DNA of 43,533 nucleotides, from contig CAJTJP010000027.1 in the NCBI GenBank assembly GCA_910576855.1, forward strand, positions 1-43,533, in the 5' to 3' direction. The first letter of the stretch is position 1. Every line of letters begins with the position of its first letter. Shown in pieces: positions 30,332-38,900 of the stretch. The notes under the pieces were generated by a model. The model saw only the letters and a program-made list of their open reading frames with translations. It had not been told where the DNA came from and searched no databases. This stretch comes from Erysipelotrichales bacterium (GTDB lineage: Bacteria > Bacillota_I > Bacilli_A > Erysipelotrichales > Erysipelotrichaceae). The position numbers were made by a program, and so were the translations under genes.

Positions 30332-33300
30332 ATGTGGAAAAAGATAATGATAGGTTGTATTATGCTGTTTGCGACTGTTTCACTTGCTTATGCATATTGC
30401 AGTCAGGAATTGAATGCAGCGACAAGCACATATAAAGCCGGCGGTAATGTGACAGGCAGAGTCAACAAAAGTCCGACAAATCTCTTGGTGATGAACAGTG
30501 GTATGCAAAAAGGGGATAAGTTAGACTTAGGATTAAAAAATGAAAATAATGTGGATCTTCCGTTTCAATTGATTTATAAATTAGATGATTATACACAATA
30601 TACAATAAGCGGTGTAAGGGGATCCTATTCATTTCCGATATCGACACCTATTTCCGGTTGGATCAGTGCTGCTACTATTCCATATGGTAATAAAACAAAT
30701 GCGTTTTCCAGTGGGGATGCTTTTCATATTAAAAGTGTGATTTGGACCCCAAATACAGAATCGTTAGTATATGATTTACCTGATTATACAGAATCATATT
30801 CCATTCTATATCCTAAAATGAAATCTTTGAATCACCAAATTGATTCATTAAAACATAAGAATGATATTATAGCGCCGAGAGATTTAACCAATAATGCTAA
30901 ATATTATGTAGAAGGGTATTCAGTTAAAAGTGAGGGAATTGATCAGTCAATCACTGCAGGCGAATATGGCAGACATGCTTATATGTTTGACTTGTTTACA
31001 CTTTCACGCTGTGATAGTGCTGCTTGTACTACTTATAAATATACCGGATTGGAAGGAAAAGATACTACTTTTGTGGATAATTATTGGACGAATACCTTTC
31101 CATCCGGAAGCGACACCGGAAAATACGCTGCTTATTGGATAGGCGGATCCGATGGAATCGTTCAGCCATGCAGTAAATACGTAAGTTCAGTAACACAACA
31201 ATTATATTTGCGACCGTTTCTTAACATAGATCCAAGTAACATTGTATTCGCTGTTTCTAAAGGTAGTAGTTCTTCATTTGCAAAAATTACAACACCTATA
31301 TTGCCTTCTGGCTATACTTCACTTTATGCGGTTACAAATCAAAATCCTTCTATGAAGATTAGGATAGAAGATGCTTCTTTAAGTGCATCTACGAATTTCA
31401 ATCAAATTGAAAATGCTTCCCAAAGTGCTATCAGTAAAACGGTTGTGAATAGTTCAGTATATCTTAACGTAGATGCGCAAGCAGGAGACGATGGGAATGG
31501 TGGTATTTATACAGTCTCAGCCTTAATTTTCAATGAAAACGGCGATTTTAAGTTATATAAGCCATTGGAGGCAGCGAAAGGCAGTGGATTTTATGAGTTG
31601 GATTTAACCAATATTCCGTTAGGCAAATACAAAATAGGAATAGTAAATGAAGCTTATAATGATAACAGTACTGCTCCTGCAGAGTCCAGTGCAATAACTG
31701 ATGTATTTCCGTTAGAAATTGTAGAATCGCATAAGCTGAGTTATACAAAACAACCACAGAGCGGCGCATCAAGCGGAAACGATTATGAGTTTAATAAGAA
31801 TGTGAATGCGAGTCAAACAGTCGGTAAGATAACGGTGAATCCGCAAGGGGTGATGCCGCTTACTTATACGATTGAAACAAACGGTGATAATACGTATCAA
31901 AACTTTGAAATAGACGGTTTGAACAGCAGCGGTGCTTCAAGCAGTTCCTCACTGAATGTGAAAATCAAAAGTAATGCACCTGATTTAGTGAACGGTGGAT
32001 TAAAGGCAGGAGCTTATAAATTTTGTGTAAGTGCTGTAGATGCGAACGGTGATCCTACGTCGGTTACAACGGATTCAAAGGTTTGTACTTCATTTACAGT
32101 TGAAAAGACAAACTTAACAGTGGCATTTGATGATTCCAATCAAACGAAGAAATCAATCACAGATGCAGCTACAGTTTGGAATGAAACAGCGACAGCCACA
32201 CCAAACAATAGTGATGTAAAGATTACTTATTCGAAGGTAGGCGGAGATATCGGACTGATTGATATTGATTCTGATACAGGAGCGATTACTTATAAAGGAA
32301 ACGGCGCTTACGGAAAAGTGAAAATACGGGCAACCGCAGATGATGATTCAAGCAGCGGAAACAATAATTATAATTCAGCTTATGCAGAAAAAGAAATTAT
32401 AGTTTATGCAGAGGTAAACGGCAGTGTAACCCCCCATACCAATTCAAGTGATATCAGTACACCGACCTTTAGTGCGAATGATCCTAATATTAAAATCAAC
32501 GGAACGATAGGAACGATCAAAGGATCACCGGGAACGCCGGATGATGTAACAGGCAGTAGATTCACCTATACGTATGGATTAAAGAATGACGGAGACGGAA
32601 GCTTCTTTGCGGTAAATGCAAGCACAGGTGTAATCACCACAAAAGCGAATTTGGCAGTAGGAAGCTATTCCATTACCGTAACAGTGAGTGACAAATGGAG
32701 CACGAAAGAAATACCGGTAACGATCAATGTCGGAATGGCAGCGGCAGAGGATTTGAAATTCTATGAGAACAGCAGCTCCAATGTAGCGATAACGACAAAG
32801 AGTGCTAAAACAACAGATACGAATGTGACAGTGTATGCGACAGTCAAAGGAAGCAGTAACAGTAACCCGGTGAAGTATAGTATCAAAGATGGATCAACAA
32901 ATATCATAGAGATAAATGAAGACAGCGGAGCCATCACAATTCACGGAGTAGGAACAGTAACGATTGTTGCAGAGAAACAGGGTGGAGTAGGGCAGGCAAA
33001 GGCAGTAGCTGAGCTGACCTTCACGGTAACGGCAGGTTCACAAAACTTCATTTATACAGATAATGCAGGAAATGAGCTGCCAAAAGATGGAAGTGACTAT
33101 AAGGCATACAGCGAAGTATATGCACCAACCAAGACCTTTCAGCTTTATACCGCAGGTAATCCAACCGGTTCAACGGTAAACTATCAATTAAAAGCGGGAA
33201 GTCCTACGGATGTGATATCGGTAGATGCGAGTGGATTAGTAACGATATTGAACGCTTCCTTGAATAATCAAATGGGCAAGGTGATTGTACAGGCAACCAG

Positions 33301-35818
33301 TCATGATCCTACAGGAAACTACAGCGATAAAACAATCGAATTACCAATCAATATAGAAAAGGGTACAAGAGTCATCAGCTTTAAAGAAAAACCAATCTAT
33401 GTGACGAACGGAAAAGGCAAGGTAACACCTGTCACAGAGGTCGATGGAGTCGTAGATACCGATGGCGATGTACTGATCGAGGTAGATACTAACGAGGATC
33501 ACACCATCGCATGGACAAATGATAATAAAACGATTGATTATAACTACAGCGGAGAAACAGGAAAAGATATCAAGATCCATGCGACAAAGCCGATGAATCG
33601 AAATTATAAAGCTGCGGAAGCGGATGGAACGATTCATATCATGGGACCTGATGAAAACATCTTAGCGATCACAAGTCCGGGACAGATCATCTACGGTGAT
33701 CACTTTACGATAAGAAGCAGTCAATATGATGCAGACAGCACGAATGTACAGTATACCTTCGAGGTTGATAAGACAACCTATATCTCTAGTCCAACAGTAA
33801 ACGGCAACAGTGCCGAGTTTGATGCGAAACAATTCAGCGGAAGCAATAAGACAACAATCACGGTGACAAGAACAGCGGACGGAGAAACGATGTTAAGTAA
33901 ACAGGTACAGGTAACGGTACTACCGAAGCCGATTGAAATCACTATTGATGATAAAGAAAAGCTAAAGGGCGAACAGAATCCGGTACTGACATATCAAGAT
34001 TTCAGAAGTGAGTTAGTATCCTGGAACGGTGTGCAGGATGTAATACAGGAAAATGATATAAAGCTAAGCACAACCGCAAAAACAGAAAGTAACGCAGGAG
34101 CTTATCCGATCAAGGGAGATAGTAATACATTAAACAAGACTTATCCAAATTACAGCTTTACCTTTAAGGAAGGAACCCTCACAATCATTGAGGAAACTAT
34201 CGAGGATGATTGGTATCACTTGGAGTTAGACGACGGAAACAACACAGCTTATACAGGTGCATGGACAAACAAGGATGTCAACATCATCAGCGACCATAAT
34301 GAGTATATTAATCTATCATTAGATGGAAGCACATGGAAACCAAACCAAGTCACAGTCACAAAAGAGGGAGAAACAAACCAAAGCTTTTGGATGAAAAAGG
34401 ACAGTGGAGCCATTACGAAAGAGAAACAAGAGCTTATCAAGATTGATAAGACAGCGCCTAAGGTAAAAGGAATCAAGGCAAAGGATACCAACAATAAGCT
34501 ACAAGATATTATCAATAAGCTAAGCGGCGGAATCTTCTTTAAACCGGGGACGTCATTTGAGATAACGACAGATGATACGAAGGATGACCTAAAGGTAAGC
34601 GGCACAAAGGAGATAGCTTATAAGGTATACAAAACAGAGGCACAATCAAGAGCCGGTGATGAATTAATCAAGGAAGGTAATTTAGCGGTTACAAATGAAA
34701 AGGCAAGCATCACAATCAGTGAAACAACAGGAACCTATAAAGTATGCGTGATACCGACTGACAATGCAGGTAATACAAATACCGAGAGCTGTCATGAGGT
34801 AGAGTTAAAGAAAATCGATGTTGATGTGGATGGTGACGGTAAACCCGATTTCAACGATTCTGACGGAGACGGATGTCCCGATCTAAACATCAAATGGAAG
34901 GATCCAGATGATGAAACCAAATGGATTGTGGTAAACGGAGATCGAAATTATGACGGAATTCCTGATTTGAATATTGACAGCGACGGTGATGGCAAGCCCG
35001 ATTTGAATATTGATACTGATAACGATGGGAAACCTGATCTTAATCTAGTCATATTAAAGAAATCTGATTGGAAGCCGACAAAGTGTGTCAAACAAGACAT
35101 TGATAATGTAATCCTTGAGGAATATTGCACAGGTACAAGTGTAAAAGCAGTAATCAATATAGATACCGATGGAGACTATATTCCCGACATAAACATCGAT
35201 ACAAACGGTGATATGAAGGCAGACATTAATATAGATACCGATAATGATTCAAAAGCTAACGTGAACATAGCACCTCCGCACAGTGAGTGGAAGCCTGACA
35301 AGAATTATTCTTATGGCAAGCCAAGCTTTCCATATGACACTGTCGATAAATATGAGCCATTATTAAATATTGATTCAGACGGAGACGGCAGACCTGACAT
35401 TAATATCGATATCAATGATGATGGAGTAGCTGATTTAAATATTGATACCGACGGTGATGGAATACCAAACATCAATATCGACAGTACAGGAGACGGGAAG
35501 CCTGATATCAACATTGATCTTGATGATGACGGCAAACCTGATGAAAACATCAAAGATATTACGGAATGGAAACCGCATAAAAATGTTGACGGTGATATAC
35601 CGTATGACACAATGGATTTCAGTGAAACAGATAAACCTATAGAACCTAATAAAGATAATGATGCAGATGTAAAAGGTAATTATTACCCGGGTGATAATGT
35701 AGGTGGAGCCATCACAGGAGACGGCACTGATATAATAAAGCTGGTAATCTTTATGATACTGAGCGGTATTATCATCGGATACCTTGTAAATAAGTATCAG
35801 AAAAATACATTTCAATAA
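30332..35818 (+). CDS. Giant surface protein 1 with cadherin-like, MBG-like and Asp-rich repeat regions
   Basis: The 1828-residue protein has a signal peptide (about residue 21, SLAYA-YC). An N-terminal module of about 350 residues contains GGNVTGRVNKSPTNLLV. Several Ig/cadherin-like units follow (for example YTKQPQSGASSGNDYEFNK, VTVSDKWSTKEIPVTINVG) and an MBG-like unit (PIEITIDDKEKLKGEQNP). The C-terminal 300 residues hold about 13 Asp motifs of the form NIDTDGDGIPN or DGDGKPD, as in thrombospondin type-3 or dockerin-like calcium sites. The end is GGAITGDGTDI, a membrane helix and KYQKN. ATG 30332 follows GAAAGGAAAG; the frame is open further up but without a ribosome site. Its partner is the next gene. 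Ligand unknown. Confidence 0.9.
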   Translation: MWKKIMIGCIMLFATVSLAYAYCSQELNAATSTYKAGGNVTGRVNKSPTNLLVMNSGMQKGDKLDLGLKNENNVDLPFQLIYKLDDYTQYTISGVRGSYSFPISTPISGWISAATIPYGNKTNAFSSGDAFHIKSVIWTPNTESLVYDLPDYTESYSILYPKMKSLNHQIDSLKHKNDIIAPRDLTNNAKYYVEGYSVKSEGIDQSITAGEYGRHAYMFDLFTLSRCDSAACTTYKYTGLEGKDTTFVDNYWTNTFPSGSDTGKYAAYWIGGSDGIVQPCSKYVSSVTQQLYLRPFLNIDPSNIVFAVSKGSSSSFAKITTPILPSGYTSLYAVTNQNPSMKIRIEDASLSASTNFNQIENASQSAISKTVVNSSVYLNVDAQAGDDGNGGIYTVSALIFNENGDFKLYKPLEAAKGSGFYELDLTNIPLGKYKIGIVNEAYNDNSTAPAESSAITDVFPLEIVESHKLSYTKQPQSGASSGNDYEFNKNVNASQTVGKITVNPQGVMPLTYTIETNGDNTYQNFEIDGLNSSGASSSSSLNVKIKSNAPDLVNGGLKAGAYKFCVSAVDANGDPTSVTTDSKVCTSFTVEKTNLTVAFDDSNQTKKSITDAATVWNETATATPNNSDVKITYSKVGGDIGLIDIDSDTGAITYKGNGAYGKVKIRATADDDSSSGNNNYNSAYAEKEIIVYAEVNGSVTPHTNSSDISTPTFSANDPNIKINGTIGTIKGSPGTPDDVTGSRFTYTYGLKNDGDGSFFAVNASTGVITTKANLAVGSYSITVTVSDKWSTKEIPVTINVGMAAAEDLKFYENSSSNVAITTKSAKTTDTNVTVYATVKGSSNSNPVKYSIKDGSTNIIEINEDSGAITIHGVGTVTIVAEKQGGVGQAKAVAELTFTVTAGSQNFIYTDNAGNELPKDGSDYKAYSEVYAPTKTFQLYTAGNPTGSTVNYQLKAGSPTDVISVDASGLVTILNASLNNQMGKVIVQATSHDPTGNYSDKTIELPINIEKGTRVISFKEKPIYVTNGKGKVTPVTEVDGVVDTDGDVLIEVDTNEDHTIAWTNDNKTIDYNYSGETGKDIKIHATKPMNRNYKAAEADGTIHIMGPDENILAITSPGQIIYGDHFTIRSSQYDADSTNVQYTFEVDKTTYISSPTVNGNSAEFDAKQFSGSNKTTITVTRTADGETMLSKQVQVTVLPKPIEITIDDKEKLKGEQNPVLTYQDFRSELVSWNGVQDVIQENDIKLSTTAKTESNAGAYPIKGDSNTLNKTYPNYSFTFKEGTLTIIEETIEDDWYHLELDDGNNTAYTGAWTNKDVNIISDHNEYINLSLDGSTWKPNQVTVTKEGETNQSFWMKKDSGAITKEKQELIKIDKTAPKVKGIKAKDTNNKLQDIINKLSGGIFFKPGTSFEITTDDTKDDLKVSGTKEIAYKVYKTEAQSRAGDELIKEGNLAVTNEKASITISETTGTYKVCVIPTDNAGNTNTESCHEVELKKIDVDVDGDGKPDFNDSDGDGCPDLNIKWKDPDDETKWIVVNGDRNYDGIPDLNIDSDGDGKPDLNIDTDNDGKPDLNLVILKKSDWKPTKCVKQDIDNVILEEYCTGTSVKAVINIDTDGDYIPDINIDTNGDMKADINIDTDNDSKANVNIAPPHSEWKPDKNYSYGKPSFPYDTVDKYEPLLNIDSDGDGRPDINIDINDDGVADLNIDTDGDGIPNINIDSTGDGKPDINIDLDDDGKPDENIKDITEWKPHKNVDGDIPYDTMDFSETDKPIEPNKDNDADVKGNYYPGDNVGGAITGDGTDIIKLVIFMILSGIIIGYLVNKYQKNTFQ

Positions 35819-35823
35819 AAAAA

Positions 35824-35945
35824 GTCTAGTAAGGTAGACGTTTCTGGACAGTCATTTTTGAATAGGAAATGACTGTTTTTCTATTCAGAAACATATATTT
35901 CAATAACTTTTTCCTATCTCTATTTATGTCTACCTTTTTAGACAT
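35824..35945 (+). promoter_or_regulatory. Intergenic terminator with flanking, mutually pairing hairpins
   Basis: ACAGTCATTT (35848-35857) and AAATGACTGT (35867-35876) form a perfect 10-bp terminator with a T run. It is flanked by GTCTA-GTAAGG-TAGAC (35824-35839) and ATGTCTA-CCTTTT-TAGACAT (35926-35945), the latter just before the next ribosome site. AAGGTAGAC (35831-35839) is perfectly complementary to GTCTACCTT (35929-35937), so the outer hairpins can also pair with each other around the terminator. Confidence 0.65.
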
Positions 35946-35966
35946 TATGGAAAGGATGAATCAAAG

Positions 35967-38900
35967 ATGAAAAAATTGTTTACTTTAATGGCTTTATTAT
36001 TAATTACTTCTACTTCAGCGTATACATTTTACAGTGGAAGATTAAATGCCTCAAATCCATATGCGAGTGGAGGCAGTATCACAGGAAGAATTAACAAAAG
36101 TCCGGCAAACCTAATAGTACAAAATGAACATATGCGAAAAGGAGATCGTATATTAATGGGTGTGACAAATCCATATACAAATGATCCTTTAAGTTGGCAG
36201 CTTGTAAGGAAGCAAGTATATACAGATTATGGCTGTAGTTCGCCTTCAGTTGCTTGCAGTAATCCTTCTGTAACTGCTTGGCTTTCACTAACAAATGATG
36301 CGATGGGTTATATGAAGCCGGGCTTTATTGATGCTGATTTTACTATTGCAGGGGGTGCGATCGCAACTTCATTTACAGATCTTCAAGATCGCAGAGTTGC
36401 ATTTACCTCTTACCGCAATGTTGTCTCATTATTAGACAGCTTAAATACGGATGTTAAAAATTCTAATGATAAAATGATATTGGCATATCGCGATTTAACC
36501 TTAATACATCGTATATATAATATACAAGGGGGGGCTGCTGATTCACAAAGTGCAGCATCCATGAAACAGTCGATTTTCAGCAGATCTTCCGATCACTTAA
36601 ATTCAATCTTTTTGCCTAATGCATACGAATTAATTGCTCAAGGTTTTAACACAGATGCCAGTTTAGTTCCGACGGCAAAAGATATTTCTTTTTCTTCTGA
36701 TTATATGACATCAGCCGCAGGCAGTTCTGCTGTTCATCAAAAGAATTTAATTCCTGTGATGGCAAATGGTTTGCGTGATTTAAGCACTGTGATTAATAAC
36801 TATATGAATGAATTTTATGTCAGAGGTCAATCTTTTTTATCAATGGAGAATGTTGTATTCGGTGTTTCACCCGGAAACGCAACTACACTCGGAAATATTA
36901 CAGTGCCTACTTTAAGCAGTTCTTATACTAGGTTGTATCAGGATGCAGTAGGAGAACCTATGAAAGTAAGAATAGAAAATTCTGTTTTATCTTCTTCAAC
37001 ATCTTTCCATCAAATAGAGAATGCAGCACAAAATGCAATCAGTAAGGCAGCTAAAAATGAATCAGTCTATCTAAATGTAGATGCACAGACAGGTAATGAT
37101 GGATACGGCGGTATTTATACGGTTTCAGCCTTGATTTTTAATGAAAATGGAGACTTTTTGTACTATAAACCATTAGAAGTTGCGAAAGGCAGGGGACAGT
37201 ATGAGTTAAATTTAACCGGAATTCCAATCGGCAAATATAAAATCGGTGTAGTGAATGAAGCTTATAATGAGAACAGTACAGCTCCTGCAGATTGTAGTGC
37301 AATTACAAATGTTCAAGCTTTAGAAATCGTAGAGCCGCATAAGATCACTTATACAAAGACACCACAAAGTGGAGCGAGTGCCGGTAAGGAATATGAATTC
37401 AGTAAAAATGTGAATGCAGGTCAGGCAGTAGGAAAAGTTACTGCGAATCCAACCGGCGTAACTCCGTTGACGTATACACTGGAAGCTAATGGAGATAATT
37501 CGTATCTAAACTTTGAGGTTGACGGCTTAGATGCGAATGGTGCTTCAAGCAATACACCGCTGAATGTGAAAATCAAAAGCGGAGCACCTGATTTAGTGAA
37601 CGGCGGGTTAAAGACAGGAACCTATAAATTCTGTATTACTGCAGTAGATGCAAACGGTGATCCGGTGGATACAAGCGGTAATCCTACCGAAAAGGTTTGT
37701 ACCTCATTTACGGTAGAAAAGACAAATCCGACTATCGCCTTTGATGATCCGAGTACTACTAAGAAATCAATCGCAGATGCTGCTACAGCTTGGAATGAAA
37801 CAGCGACTGCGACTCCAAGTACAGGGACTAAGATAACCTATAGTATTACGGGTGGGGATGTATCACTGATTTCAATTAATCCTGATACAGGAGCGATTAC
37901 CTATACAGGAAGCAATGCGTTCGGTAAAGTAAAGATAAGGGCAACGGTTGATGATGATCCGACAACGGGAAATGATAATTATAATTCTGCCTTTGTTGAA
38001 AAAGAAATCGTGATCTATCGAGAGGTAGACGGAAGTGTGACACCGCATGCCAATTCATCAGATACAACGATTCCTACCTTTACAGCTTCTGATTCGAATA
38101 TAAAGACAGGTGGAATTATCGGTACGATAAAAGGAACACTCGGTACACCCGATACGATCGACGGAAGTACAACGACTTATCATTATGGATTAAAACCGGG
38201 AGTAGGAAATGCGAGCTTCTTTAGTGTCGATCCAAATACAGGTGTCATTAAGACAACAGCGAATTTAGGAGTAAACAGCTATCATATCACAGTAACGGTA
38301 AGTGATAACTGGAGCACAAAGGAAATACCGGTGACAATCAATGTCGGAATGGCAGCGGCAGAGAATCTGAAGTTTTATGAGAACAGTACATCGAATACAG
38401 TGATAACCTCAAAGAGTGCGTGTTTGACAGATACAGGAGTGACGGTCTACGCGACAGTCAAAGGAAGCAGTAATACCAATCCTGTGAAATACAGTATTCA
38501 AGACGGCTCAACGAATGTGATTGAGGTGAATCCGACAAGCGGTGCAGTTACGATCCACGGAGTAGGAACAGTCACGATCGTCGCAGAGAAACAAGGAGCC
38601 GCAGGACAGGCAGATGCGATAACATATCTAACATTTACGGTAACGGCAGGAGCGCAAGAATTCATTTATACAGACAGCGCAGGAAATGAGCTTCCTAAAA
38701 CAAGCAACAAGTATAATGCGATCAGTGAAGTATACGCACCAAATAAAACGATTCAATTATATACGGCAGGGAGTCCGACAGGCAGTACAGTAACATACCG
38801 TTTAAAGGCAGGAAGTCCGACTGATGTGATATCGGTAGACAGTACAACAGGAGAAGTAACGGTATTAAATGCGAGTATCTCACCGAGTCAAATAGATAAG

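Noticed and set aside
34900-35600. CRISPR-like periodicity in the repeated DNA
   Set aside because: The repeats are coding, of unequal sequence and lack unique spacers; they encode the Asp-rich protein repeats.
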